From Rhinopithecus roxellana (Eukaryota > Chordata > Mammalia > Primates > Cercopithecidae), in NCBI RefSeq assembly GCF_007565055.1, contig NC_044556.1, positions 131,725,808 to 131,789,807 on the forward strand: 64,000 nucleotides of DNA, in the 5' to 3' direction. The translations under genes were made by a program, and so were the position numbers. Of the stretch, positions 39,834 through 59,620 are shown in pieces (the first letter of the stretch is position 1; each line of letters starts with the position of its first letter). The notes below the pieces were generated by a model. It saw nothing but the letters and a program-made list of their open reading frames with translations, was not told where the DNA came from and did not search any database.

Positions 39834-41247
39834 TTGACTTAAATTATCTTAGATTCAAAATAGCTTTGGTTTCCTGGACTATTACTCACATACTTTGTGC
39901 AAAATCACAATGTGCTCTCCAGTTAGTTTGTGATTGGATAGAGGTGTTTGAGAAAATCATAATGAATTCAACTCATGATACTTCCAGGAGTGTCATAGGG
40001 AAAAAAAGACACTGTAAGTTGTATGTCTGATGAATCAAGGATAAATCGTGAATTCCGAACCAAGAGGGTGAAAAGAAAGAAGAGGGCAGGAAATGTCAAC
40101 AGGGCAAGGATAAATGTCAGTGCCCTCCTGGGGTATCCAGAGTTAATTAGATTTGATTGCTTGGGTGGGATTTTTTAAATGCTACTATTTGTCTCTTTGG
40201 GGCCCTCTAGCTTCTTCTCCTCTTTCCATTCTTCTCTGCTGCTGCCTCACTTGCCACCTCCATTCTCCCTGAGAGACAAGTAGTATTTGGGTTTTGAAAA
40301 ACAGCGTTGAGAACAAATTCCCAGAGCAGGTGTCAGTGGGAGTTACTTGAGCAAAATAGCTGGGGGCAGAGATTGTTCCTCAATTGCACATTATAAAAAC
40401 TGTGAGGGGGAAAATGTGTTCCATTTAGTATACATTGGATAAACTGAAGCATGTTCAGTGCAGGCTGAAAATTGTCTCAGATGACTGGAAAAGTAACCCC
40501 ATAAGTCCTCAATTGTCCCAACATTGACTTGTGAGAATAGGTTCTGATACCCGAAATGTGATTGGGGAAGAAGAGTACATGTGTGAAAGCCTCCTTTTCA
40601 TCTGAAGAGTGGAGGGGTTGACCTTGGCTCCAGGCAGCCCTGTGTCTGGGAGTTCATCATTACTCAGTCTCTGTGGATAAAGATCTCTGAGTGTTCACAG
40701 TGATCACATTCTAAGCTCAGTAGCCAGCAGCAGATCAGCAAATCTCACTCTGTCACTCAGAATCTGCCCAAAGCCATTTTTTGTTTTCCTTTTCAAAGTG
40801 TCCAGTTGGCCCGACTTTGTCCATCCTATTGGCCTGGACTTCATTTTAGATCCTGCACAAATGTTTCCTTTTGGATGGGATTTGGGTCTTTTGGATGATA
40901 CATGTGGACATACGTAGATACATGCACATGGATATATGTGTGTTCATTCTCATGGATTCTACATTAATGACAAACAGACCTTCTAAGATGTGACTCAATG
41001 GATAGAAACATGTCTAAGGAAGATAGAGATGCCACTCTCTGACCTGATCTGCTTGTAAATTCCAGGGTAGCATCTCCCCAAGCCATAAATGATGTCTTCT
41101 TGCAAATTTGAATGCTCCCATCATGACTACCTGAGACAGGAAGAGAGGGGTAACTCCTTCCATGCACTCCTGCTGTGAGATAATGTCTTTGTCAGACTGC
41201 TTGAGTACCATGGTGACAGGTACCATGGAAATAAAAGACCAGATTAA

Positions 41248-42310
<1,063 letters not shown>

Positions 42311-42476
42311 GAGTGCCACAGGTGAGGCCTGGCAGGAGATTATGCTGTCATGCCTCGGGGAGAAGGGCTGTGAGCCTGACACCACCGCACCCTCAGGGCA
42401 GAACGAGAACGAGCGCTGCGGCACCGATCTGGCCTACGTGTACTTTGTCTCCTTCATCTTCTTCTGCTCCTTCTTG
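42311..42476 (+). CDS. CACNA1E: CACNA1E exon 37: domain IV selectivity filter and S6
   Basis: 166 nt between ggctcag and gtgagc. The first base completes an Arg codon. It encodes [19 protein letters not shown], the turret [18 protein letters not shown] and [18 protein letters not shown] (IVS6 start). The E in TGEAW is the domain IV selectivity glutamate. Confidence 0.98.
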
Positions 42477-44159
42477 GTGAGCAACATTGTGCTCTTGCCT
42501 TGCGATGTGGCCCATCCCATCCTACCCCCAACCCTCTGATACACAGACAGGAGATGTTTACTTCAGTGTATGTTTGTACTTCCCTCCCCTGCTATCCCCC
42601 TCTCTCCACACCCCCACCATGCACACACTCACACCCAGGCCCAGGTTAAGAACTAGATCATCCTCTAGAGAACTCTTGGAGATTAGCGTGCCTATCAGAC
42701 TCCTGGATGGGTGACTTTCAATGATTAAGAAAAGTCTTTGTTGCTTCTAGGGAAATATTTTTGTGAAAAGGGAAGGTGAGCATATTTCAGTGTACTGAGC
42801 TTCATATCGAATCTATGAACACTCAGAGTAAATCCTTTGTCATATCTCAGGTATTTTATCTTATAAATAGGTCTATGGATATCTTCTCTTTGGGAGATGT
42901 TTGAACTGCTTGAGAAAAGGTACCTGAAAATGCAAGGTTATAGCATTGATAAGAGTAGAATGATGATAATGGAATAAATGTGGTTCTTTCTTGACTTGTA
43001 ATGTTATTACATTTGATAGTTGACCAGCTGATAGATGATAAAGAATATGATTGCTTGATTGCTTTGGGTGTTAGTAAATATTGAGTAGTATATGTGGAGC
43101 ACACCCACCTATAAAGTGGTGAGAAACCCTAGGTGCCTCTTAAGTCTCTTTTGGAGAAAGCATGACTCAGCGCACCCACTTCCAGAAATTTCTACCCTGC
43201 ATATCAGACAAGCAGTGATAAATAGAATAATAAAAGGGTCAGTTTAGTGTTTCTGGTCACTCTGAAATTCCTCAGCTCAACTTCACTGCTAATGCCACTG
43301 GCTGTACAAAAACCTAAAACTAAAACAGTGACACCACTGAAAAGTGGTCAATTTCATGACCATGCATCAAAAAGTGAATTGTCTTATGTCCAGGCATTGC
43401 TACCTTGCAAGTGATCCCAAGGGGACTGAAATTTCCCACATGTCCAGCTCTCCAGTGAGGGGGGTAGGCTACAGAAAGACCATTAAGTGTTGCCTGTAGG
43501 TCAGTGTGGCAGGGGGTGAGCTAACGGGAGATGTGGGCAGCCCACGCAGTAGTCTTGGCTTTGTTCCTCTGCTAGCCTTGGCCCTTTAATAGCCCTTTTA
43601 TAGCATCTATAAAATGGGAGAAAAAAAGACTTACTAATAGTGTTTTATACACAATGAACTGATCCATGTGTTTTAATATACTTCCTTCTTATGTATGTGA
43701 AAGGTTTTTCAATAAAAAGAAAAGAATACACAACAGTATCTTATTTACAAATATAGAAGTATAATGTATAAAGAAAAAAAACCCCTGAAATTTAGAAGAA
43801 TGCTATTGATGGGAGTTTTCCATTTATCACATCTTCAGTATATTTTTATTGAGTGGCCACTGTGAGGTTCAGTCTCAGCAAGGCCCATCCCTCAGTCACC
43901 AGTAGTCAAGGGGTGAAACTGGCTCTCAGCTTCCAGGAATCGGTGCTCACTGCTAGGGTGAAATGGAGCGGATAGAAGCACATGTGGACTTCTTTTATCT
44001 TACATGGTTTAAGTGTTTCATAATAAATATTTGAAAGAAACCAAAGATAAAACTGGAAATTAATTAGAGACCATAAAGGTACTTTTGGAATTTTGAGACA
44101 GAGGGAGCTGCATAATTCACATTACTGTTATTTTTAATGAGGCTATATTCGGTATGAGA

Positions 44160-44345
44160 TGATCTGCTTTCAGATCTATATGAGACTGCCTTTGTGACCT
44201 TGGACAAGTCACACAGCTTCTCAACTCAAACCAGCCACTCTACAGAGATTTACCCCCACGATGTGCCCCAGGCCTTATGCTGGAAGCTAAGAATACAAAT
44301 GTGAATCCAAAGCAATTCTGTCCTTGAGGGGTGATGGTAATTAAA
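44160..44345 (+). repeat. MIR/L2 fragment
   Basis: 'gactgcctttgtgaccttgg' with 'acaagtcacacagcttctca', then 'gtgaatccaaagcaattctg', looks like a MIR piece abutting L2-like sequence. Confidence 0.55.
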
Positions 44346-44589
44346 CCTGCCTCAAAAAGAGTTGGAGCAAGTGTAAAAACAAGTAATAGGTGTGACTGTA
44401 CACGTTACACTCATAAAGACTGTACAAATGAAAAGCGGTAACAATGCTAATAGTTTTTGTTGACATTAATACTAGGTACCCTGAAAAGAGTACAAAAGAA
44501 ATGTCTGGATACATGGAAACCCCTTTATAACCCAGGCAGCGGTTGAACAAATTCACTGTGGCTCCAACCTTAGAGGCAGAAAGACAGGC

Positions 44590-45330
44590 CTGTGTTGGGA
44601 TTAGGTTCACCTGCATGAGACGGAAACTCCAGATAACAGCAGCTTAACCAGGAGGGATGCTGATTTCCCTTCCATATCAGTGAAGTCTGGAGGAAGGCAG
44701 GCAGTCTGGTTATGGTGGCTCCACAGGGGTGTTGGGGCCCCAGACCTACTCCTGCTTTCTGCTCCATCACCTCTGTGGTATGTCCCTCATCCTCAAGGAA
44801 GAGGAGACACCTAGACCTCCAGCCATCCATCTCTACTCTACTCTAGGCAGCAGGAGAAAGGAAGAGAAGAGTCGAGTCTGGCTGTTAGGTGTGACCAGCA
44901 GTCTGTGTATTGTAGAGAGACTCCAACCATGTCCTTCCTCCACACTGTCTCCTTATCCTGTACACCCTGTGTGCATATCTGGCACCTCTGTGCACCTGGC
45001 CTCCTTGACCTGGGGGTCCACAACAGACTCCAGTTCTGCTACCAGTTGTTATCTATCAGGCAGGACCCTTTCACACAAGAGACAGAAAGCCCAGCTAAAT
45101 CCAGCTTCAGTTGAGTGGGATTTTACAGGCTCCTGTAAATGAGGGGTCCTGGAGCAGAGCCGGCTTGATATGGGGCTCAGATGATATCACCAGGTCCAGT
45201 TTCTTTCTGTTTACAGATCTTGCCTCTACCTTGCTCCATCCTTGTGAGTGCAAATATCAACATCCCAAGATGGCTGTAGTGGCAGCTCTAGACCTCACAT
45301 TTTCACACATTTAAGAGCAACAGGAAGAAC
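44590..45330 (+). repeat. Ancient interspersed repeat, unclassified
   Basis: 'ccagataacagcagcttaac', 'gtctggaggaaggcaggcag', 'tatggtggctccacagg' and later 'ccaagatggctgtagtggca' recur in many mammalian intergenic copies in this order. The family name is not certain to me. Confidence 0.45.
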
Positions 45331-45756
45331 TATTTTGCCCTGAAGATTCAATACCATTTTATTGGTTTTGATGGGATCACCAACCACAGTGCCCAGGGAA
45401 ATGGGATTTAATGACTAGTTGAGGCCTGGGTCACCGGAGAGTGTCCCATTGAATCTCACTAACTGGGAACAGCCAAGAACCTGGGCCAGAAATACAGTGA
45501 ATGGGTGAGCAGGGCAGCCAGGAAACAAGGAAACTGCTGTTGACCATCAAGTCCTGTGGATTCCACCTTTGTTAACTCTCTGCTCTGGTCCTTGCTGTCG
45601 TCCTGCCCCTGGTAGATTCAGGAGTACTGCAACATCCTCCCTTGGTTTCCCACCCACCCTACATGCTGCTACCAAGAGTTCTTTCTGAATGCAAATGTCC
45701 CTTTATCTCTCTCCTCTCTAAACCCCTTTAGTAGATCCTGTTGCTTACAGAACAGT

Positions 45757-46070
45757 CTAGATCAGTGGTTGGCAAACTACAGCCCTTGGGACAAATCAGG
45801 TTTACCACCTGTTTTTGTGTGGCCAGTGAAATAATGGCTTCTACATTCTTAAATGGTTGAGGAAAGAAAACAAAAGATGAATGATGTTTCATGACATAGA
45901 ATTACATGGAATTCAAATTTCAGTGTCCATAAGCAAAGCTTTACCAGAACACAGGCATGTTCATTTGTATACAGATGATCTATCTGGTGCTACAACAGAA
46001 AAACTGAATAGTTACAGCAGAGACCGCACAGCCTACAGAGCCTAACATATTTGCCATCTGACCAGTTCAC
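45757..46070 (+). mobile_element. hAT-type (MER) DNA transposon relic
   Basis: 'agtggttggcaaactacagc', 'cctgtttttgtgtggccag' and 'cagagaccgcacagcctaca' match the same non-autonomous element seen at 48160-48445, more diverged here. Confidence 0.65.
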
Positions 46071-46630
46071 TGATCCTGGTCTACACTCTTTAGCTCAGTG
46101 TATGAGATGCTTCTGTGATCCGGCACTTGGATCCAGCTGCTCTGCCCTCCTTGCAGATCCCTGGCTATTCCCTGTCCCTGCATACCTCTGTGCTGGCTCC
46201 TTTGCTAAAACACCCTCCTCCATGCCCATGTCTATCTGGTGAACGGTACTCAAGCATCAACTCTCTTATACATTTTTTCATCAGCCAGGAGAAGTTGCCT
46301 TCACACTCCTTTTTGTCCCCACCGGAACCTGCATATGCTTCTTTCATGGCTCGTAAAATTTGTCACATTTGTATGTTTCCATTACATCACAGTCTCTACT
46401 CAGTACCAAATAAGTCTTGAAGAGCATTCAAGTAACCACATCCAGTGAAGCCCTGCTGTGCTGTAAGCCCTGTGCTGGGCATGGGAATATACCTCTGGAC
46501 AAGAACTTTGTTATCTCACATCTCTGGCACCTGAATCTCTGTTTGGAACATAGTAGGTGCACAGTAAAGGCTGGCTAAACAAATACGTGGAAGACTAGGG
46601 ATATACAAACTGCTTAAGAGCCAAGAACAG

Positions 46631-46997
<367 letters not shown>

Positions 46998-47316
46998 CTA
47001 CCAGTTGTTCTTTGGGCTGCTTTTATGGAGCAAGAATGAAGGGGGAGGCTAGGGAGGAAAGGTTGGCATCTGGCCTTGACTTCCTCTAGCCCTCAAGAAT
47101 GTTATGGCTGCTGGTGTTCCCTCTGCTGCCACAGTAACAAATAAATGGAACAGATAATAAAAGTGACTGTGGGGTACTCTACAAATATGAAGTGGCATAG
47201 AAATGTAAAGTAAGAATGCTCACACAATGAAAGTGTGGTACAAATAATGAAAACGTGTTGCATTCAGTAAGATCAGTGGTGCTTGAGCTAGGAACTTCAG
47301 CCCTACAAACTTTTGA

Positions 47317-47658
<342 letters not shown>

Positions 47659-48159
47659 TGATTGTGGCCCATGGAAGAGGCTCTGGTATCAAGCCAGTCA
47701 CCAAAGACTTCTGAATCCTCCTTTCCCCTCTTTCCTTCTGTGACAGGGTTTTCCTTTTCTGGGCTGGTCTTATCACCCAGGTCTCACCTCAGATTATTTA
47801 GGTTCAATCCCAAGAGAAGTTTCCCATAATCTTTTTCTGCCAATGGTTTAGTGGACTCCTTTGAGTTACCAGGGGGTTTGACAAAGGTTTTTGGCCAGCT
47901 GGACATCTGTCCACCATGATCAGTGCCTATGAGCATTTTCTCTTTCTCATTCCTCTCAGCAGATACAGTTGGATATAACTCTGAAATTATTCTTTTTAAA
48001 AAACCAAACAAGTTGTTCTTCCAACTGTTCCCTTAAACATTAGTGGATTTTTATTAGATGGACTAAATTAAATGGTAGGAATTGGTGAAGATAACCTCTT
48101 TACTGTCTCTCTTGCTGTTGAGTAGTTCTGAAGTGATAGCATGCCTTCTAGGCTCTAGA

Positions 48160-48445
48160 GCAGGGATTGGCAAACTACATCCCATGGGCAAAATTCAGTC
48201 CATTGTCTGTTTTTGCAAATAAAGTTTTATTGGAAGACAGCTCAACCATTCGTTTATGTATTGTCTCTGGCTGCTTACATACTACAAGGAAGAGATGAGT
48301 GATTGTGACAGAGATGGTATGGTCCTCAAATTTGAAAGTATTTAGTATAGAAATATTAGGTTGGAACAAAAGTAATTGCAAGCCATTTTTGCATCAACCT
48401 ATAGTTTACTGTCAAAAAATTTACTGCCAAAAGCATTTGCTAATC
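48160..48445 (+). mobile_element. hAT-type (MER) DNA transposon relic
   Basis: 'gattggcaaactacatccca', 'tgtttttgcaaataaagttt', 'tattggaagacagctcaacc' and 'attcgtttatgtattgtctc' match a common non-autonomous mammalian DNA transposon. A MADE1 copy is inserted in it. Confidence 0.7.
48355..48403 (+). mobile_element. Internally deleted MADE1 (mariner-derived MITE)
   Basis: Begins ttaggttggaacaaaagtaa and ends tttttgcatcaacctat, the two inverted ends of the 80-bp MADE1 element with its middle shortened. TA dinucleotides flank it. Full-length MADE1 copies are the source of the mir-548 family. Confidence 0.85.
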
Positions 48446-48904
48446 CCTGCTTTGGAGTATAAAGGCAGAAAATACTCCCTTTTTTCTTTTTTGGCCCTCA
48501 TGGCTGAGGACAAGGTGAGAGTTCTGTGAGTGCTCACTCCAAAGGAACTGTCCTGTTTCAGGTCATTTTAGCTTTTGGGTCTTAACTCACCAATCGTCTA
48601 TCCATTCTGGTCCCCCTCTGAAAAATACTACAAGAAATGTTATCCTTCACAGGCATGGACCAAGTTGCTTCCACCTGGAACCCCCTTCATGATCAGAGAC
48701 TTTTCCCAAAAATCTATCCTCTGGTGAGGCTGCTGAACTTGGGTCACTGTTTTAGCGACTGGAAGGGTGAATCAGAATTCTTTCCTTCATTAATTATTAA
48801 TGACTTAGCGTACAGAGTTATCTAAATCCATTCCTATTACAATGGCTGAGCAACAGCTTTTTCTTTCTGGTCTTACTTTCTAGTAAATAGATCTTAGAAA
48901 GCAA

Positions 48905-49085
48905 TGGGCAGTGTGTTAGAGGAGAAGGCAGCCAGGCCTGCGTGTCTTCAGCTCCATGGCCTTGGACAAGTCACATAACCACTCTGGGCTTCTTTATCTG
49001 TAAAATGGCGATCGTGATACCTACATAACTTGCAAAGTGGTTGTGAGGATGATATTAAATCATGTGTATAACTGTTATTATAATC
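48905..49085 (+). repeat. MIR SINE
   Basis: 'ccatggccttggacaagtca', 'cataaccactctgggcttct', 'ttatctgtaaaatggcgatc' and 'gtggttgtgaggatgatatt' follow the MIR consensus closely. Confidence 0.85.
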
Positions 49086-50760
49086 AACAATAACCACACG
49101 GGAATGCTACTTGGAATGTCTAGAAAATCGGCCTCTGTAAGCATGGATATCTATGGGATTGGGAGCCTAAGAAGGGACCTCTTCACTCACCCAAGAGGAG
49201 AAACCAACTGTGAGCAAAAAAGTCCATTGTTCATCTGGGCTCACTCAGGTATCCTTGGCTTCCAGAAACCCCAGCTTCTTGTGGTTTCACTTATCTTGGG
49301 ATCCAAATGCCATGTGTATAAAGCATGCTTCTCCCTACTCTTTCCAGTTGCTGGGAAGAAATGATTCCATGAGGATGAAACATGAGACTCAGACATGTGG
49401 ACTGGGAAAGAGCAGAAAGACAAAGAATTTCTTCTCTGTGCTTTGAAATTCACAGTGTCACTCATTCTAGTTAGAGTTTGGTTGGCTTTCTTTATAAGGT
49501 GGGTGAGGAAGACTAACAAAAGTAACGTGAGCCAATGTCTTCAAAAGGAGGACTGATACCAGTTGCAAAAAATGTCAGTCTATAGCCACTTCCAACCCAC
49601 CTACTTCCCAATCTCACTAAGGCAAAATGAAAGGACAACTGGCTAAATTACCTCAAGAGTTGGGAGACTTGGCGGTACTGATGAGCTGCTATCCAGAAGA
49701 AGAGGAGGAATCAACCCTCAAATTTCAAAAAGCCTAGGAAGAGTAAAGCTGGGCTGAAGCGGTAGTCTCCATATGGCTGCCAGCAAGGACTGAATGCACA
49801 GAGGTGGAGATGGCTGTGTTTATAATTTCCAGCGGAAACCCTGGTCTGTACCAGGATGTATACAGACCTGCAAATTCCTGGGCGTTGCTTCTTTTTCTGG
49901 ACCCTGACAGAGAAGATGCTGTAGCCACTGAAAATTAATCAATCATTAATTCTATCCCTTCCATAGGAAGCTAGTACTCTCTAGTGGGCTCCTGGGAAAA
50001 AGGTTGGTAAGATAGCTAGAATTCTGGCTGACTCCAGCCAAGCTGTTGTTGGCTGAGTGGCAGGAAGAGGGCTTGCGGGGGAGAGTGTTCATGGCTTCCT
50101 CCCTGGCTGCTCTCTGAACACAGACCTCAGCAGGCTCCTACCGAGTAGAGAAGACTTGCCCAAGCTGAACGCAGAAAAATCTGTCACAAAGAGAAGCAAA
50201 GCCCTTTGTGATTTCCCTCATGCCAGCTGTGCTCCTTGCTAATTAGCCTAATGGGAAATTTGTCTCTTCCAGACTGCAGAAAGCCGCTGACTTTCCACTG
50301 CCCCTGACAAGCGGGTCTGAGTAACTGACTGTAATCAGTGTCTGTGAAAAGCAAACAGTTCGCAGTCCACTTCAAGGCAGCCTGGCATCTGCTCTGGACA
50401 GCAGTCTGAGTCATTTGTGAATTAGCAGGCTTTGTTCCTAGAAGCCTAGCTAGAGCCAGGCTGTGTCTGCATCTGGCCAGGTATGGGCCAGATAGGTATC
50501 ATGGGGTGCTCTTGGTCATTAGGCAGTTCCCTTTGGCATTGAATGGGCACTGATTTCCTTAGAAAATTGCAGCAGTACAGTTTGGCAAGGTAATGGTTCT
50601 CTGGTGCTTACTGTTTTCAGTCTCTCCTGGTCTGGCTTTGCCAGGCCCAAGGAAGGAAGCTGCTCTGACCTCTTTCAGCCATCCTCTTCATGGCTAAGCT
50701 GTCATTTATTTCCCACCCTTCTCTGAGTGTCCTATTAACCCACCTGTGCTTCCTTTACAG

Positions 50761-50857
50761 CGGCAGGATCCCGTATAAGGATATGTACAAATTAGTGCGG
50801 GTCATCTCGCCTCCTCTGGGCCTGGGAGAGAACTGCCCCTACAGGGTGGCTTGCAAG
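50761..50857 (+). CDS. CACNA1E: CACNA1E exon 39a: alternative EF-hand exon (Cav2.2 e37a-like)
   Basis: 97 nt, open throughout. A strong acceptor precedes it (branch-like ctattaac, then tgcttcctttacag); the donor is weaker (aag|gtttgc). Joined to exon 38 it reads [21 protein letters not shown], then [12 protein letters not shown]. It is 19/33 residues identical to exon 39b, with the same length and phase, and either can join exon 40 (RLVLMN). Including both or neither shifts the frame, so they must be mutually exclusive. [15 protein letters not shown] and RVACK match the Cav2.2 exon 37a type. The standard Cav2.3 protein, as I recall it, uses 39b. Expression here is not shown by sequence alone. 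Confidence 0.8.
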
Positions 50858-55935
<5,078 letters not shown>

Positions 55936-56043
55936 GTGGTGCAGACAGGCAGCAGCTAGACTCAGAGCTACAAAAGGAGACCCTAGCCATCTGGCCTCAC
56001 CTATCCCAGAAGATGCTGGATCTGCTTGTGCCCATGCCCAAAG
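55936..56043 (+). CDS. CACNA1E: CACNA1E exon 41: pre-IQ to IQ segment
   Basis: 108 nt between ttattctag and gtttgg. It encodes [20 protein letters not shown] and [16 protein letters not shown]. Its donor (gtttgg) is as non-consensus as that of exon 39a, yet the exon is required for the frame, showing that this gene uses GTTTG donors. Confidence 0.97.
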
Positions 56044-56592
56044 GTTTGGGTCTTCTCCTGGGTATCCTTGTCACTGTGGGCCCAGCAAATGAAGGCTATG
56101 TCTTTTGGGGGAACCCAGAGTGATCAAAGAGATAAGGGAAGTTTGCCCTTTTATCCTTAAGTCCCTTTTGTCCTTATTAATTGAAAACATGTTCTTTAAG
56201 ATAGGTCACTGTGGTTGTGGATGAGACTTCCTGGGTGTATAGCTCCTTCCTTCCGCATAATACTCCTCAGCAAACCCTCATGGGAGAAAGGATGTTGTCA
56301 CTTAGCTATAGAGATTTAGAATGGTAGGCGTGATGCTTACTCATGTACTGCTTATCCTCAGTATCATCACCATCACTAGGTGGGCATGCAGGCCCCCTGA
56401 GGACAGATCAGGGGACCTATGCACTCTGCATCCTCAGATCCTGGGACCATGGGGACCCTCAATATATGCTGGATGAATGGGTGACTGACAGCGCAGACCT
56501 GTTCCAGAGAGTGGGTAACAAAGCTTAGAGGTTCCTCACTCTATCCCATCATCTTCTCCCTCTTCACCATCATGCCACATTTGTGTTTTTAG
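56044..56592 (+). other. CACNA1E: Intron 41
   Basis: 549 nt, gtttgg to gtgtttttag. Nothing further recognised. Confidence 0.87.
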
Positions 56593-56693
56593 CCTCTGAC
56601 CTGACTGTGGGCAAAATCTATGCAGCAATGATGATCATGGACTACTATAAGCAGAGTAAGGTGAAGAAGCAGAGGCAGCAGCTGGAGGAACAG
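56593..56693 (+). CDS. CACNA1E: CACNA1E exon 42: IQ calmodulin-binding motif
   Basis: 101 nt between tgtttttag and gtgaag. It encodes [20 protein letters not shown] and [28 protein letters not shown] is the Cav2.3 IQ-like motif (IM in place of IQ), where calmodulin binds to control calcium-dependent inactivation. Confidence 0.98.
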
Positions 56694-57100
<407 letters not shown>

Positions 57101-57559
57101 TGAGTAGCACCAAAACATCCCTGGCATGGCTGCTTGCAATCTGTCACCCATGCTGTTGTGCAGACCCCAAAACTCACTGCTCAGAAGGGCCCAAGAATGA
57201 ATACTCTGAGCTTGAGTGATCCTTTTTCTGAGGTTGAATATCTTAAAATGATTTTCAGCAGGAGTAAGAGAAAAGCAGACTAAGCATACTTAGCACTGTG
57301 GTCAGCGTCAGAGACGGCGATCACTGTGAATGAACAATAGAAGGGAGTTTCACTTGTCTTTTAATATACTTGGGTCTTAGTTGTAGTTCTGTTGCGACGA
57401 ATAATCATCTCCTCTCTAATTCTTGGCTATCGCTTCCCTGTGGATCTAGTGTCCTGCTGGAAGATAGAGCCACCCTCACAGGTGCCATGCTGGCTGAGTG
57501 TAAGAGAACCACTAGTAACTGCTTTCCCTGAGGTTGACACTTCTAGCCGACACTATTTG

Positions 57560-57760
57560 CAGGATCTCACTTGATTCCCACTCTAGCAGCCTACTACACC
57601 CTGGAGGTATATATTAATATCACCACTTTACACATGAAGAAACTGGAGACTAACTGAGGTTAACTACGTTGCCTAAAGTCATGGCTAGTAGAATGTGGAA
57701 CTGGAATTTAAGTTCCTTATTTCTGACCCCAGAGTGTTTTCCCTACACCATGTTTTCTTT
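57560..57760 (+). repeat. L2/MIR-like ancient repeat
   Basis: 'ggatctcacttgattcccac', 'ttacacatgaagaaactgga' and 'aagtcatggctagtagaatg' resemble an old LINE2 3' region. Confidence 0.6.
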
Positions 57761-57975
57761 AATAAACAAAAGGGACCTTACTTTTTCTATAATAGGAGTG
57801 AAAATAAAACACAAATGAAGGAATTTTCCCATCCTTCTGAGTGATAAGCCTTAGCCCCAGTTAATCTACTATAGCATATGTATCTCATAACATTGTATTT
57901 CTGTCATCAGCATTTAGTGTGCACCCAAAGAACACAAGTCTTTCTTTTCTACTCAATGTAAATGAGCTTTTGTGA

Positions 57976-58352
<377 letters not shown>

Positions 58353-58551
58353 CAAATCGCATATCTTAATTACTAAGAGAGTGATACCCAGGACTTGGGA
58401 ATGAGACCTCTGTCGGAGTCATTTGGAATTGCTCAGATCATTTCTTTCTTTCTGCCTGTGGTGCTGGAGATCTGTTTTTGAAAAGCACTGCTTTCAGATA
58501 TCAAAGTCCAACACCTTTGGAAGAGAAGACAAGACGAAGAGTCATATTGGT

Positions 58552-58630
58552 TTATATATATATATATAATTTGATATATATACTATATATGTGTGTATAT
58601 ATATGTGTGTGTATATATATATAATTTGAT
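58552..58630 (+). repeat. AT/GT compound microsatellite
   Basis: Alternating TA runs with GTGTGTA islands and two copies of 'ataatttgat'. Self-complementary and likely polymorphic. Confidence 0.93.
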
Positions 58631-58899
58631 GTGATGAAGTGCAGGGTGTGAATTCTCCTGTCCACAGAAAACAAGTCAGTGTTTATCTTCTGCTTGTGTA
58701 GGAGGGAGGGAGGGAAGGAAGTATGATCGGAACAGTGGGACCTCTCCACTGGAAGGGTTTATGCTGTTTTTTGTTTGTTTTTTGTTTTACCAGTCCTTGG
58801 CTTAGAAATGGGGGACACACCCCCTAAATTGCAATCTCTGTTTTATCTACATTTTGCTATACAAATTAACCCCCCACCATAGGATCACTCTGGCTTTTC

Positions 58900-59620
58900 T
58901 CCCATATATTTATTGATCCATTTACTCATTGATTTTTACCAATATTTTTTAAGAGCCAACATGGCCCCAGAGCTGGCTTAGGCACTGGGGCTATGGCAGA
59001 GAACAGGTCCCCATGGAGACAAATCTGGAAGAAGAAATTACAAGAACAATACAGGCAAACAATGCTGAAGGGTGGGCTGTTGTGATGTCATGGAAACAGC
59101 TCACCCAGTTTGAGGGTTTAGAGAGGCCTTCCTGAGGAAGTAACATTTGAGTGAGACTTGAAGACAAGCTCTTCAAGAGTGGTAAGAGAAAGTATGGTAA
59201 GTTTAAGGAACCTAAAATCTGTCATGATGGTTGGAGCATGGAGAGCTCAGAGGATGTGTTAAGTTACGGATTTGGAGAGATACACAGGGGCTAGTATTTT
59301 GGGGCATTATAAGCGGAACAAAGAAGTTGGATTTTGTCTTAGGATAATGGGGTTTTATGCATCACAATGATGTGATCAGATGTGTGCTTTTTAAAATTCA
59401 GTCTAGACTAAAGGGATTGGAGGGAAGCAATTCTAGAGGCAGGAACACCATTTCGTAGGTTATTACAGTTGTGTAAATTATCAGTGAGAGTAGCTTGGAC
59501 TAGCAAGATGGAGACAGATGGTCAAATGTCAGATATTTGGTAGATAGACTGGATAGGATTTGGTGATTGATTTGCTACTTGGACTAAAGGGGAAGGAGGA
59601 AGCAGAGGATTCTGGGTGAA
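58900..59620 (+). repeat. Ancient interspersed repeat (L2-like)
   Basis: 'gagaggccttcctgaggaag' with 'taacatttgagtgagacttg', 'gaagttggattttgtcttag' and 'atgatgtgatcagatgtgtg' follow a common ancient mammalian repeat. The exact family is uncertain. Confidence 0.55.
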
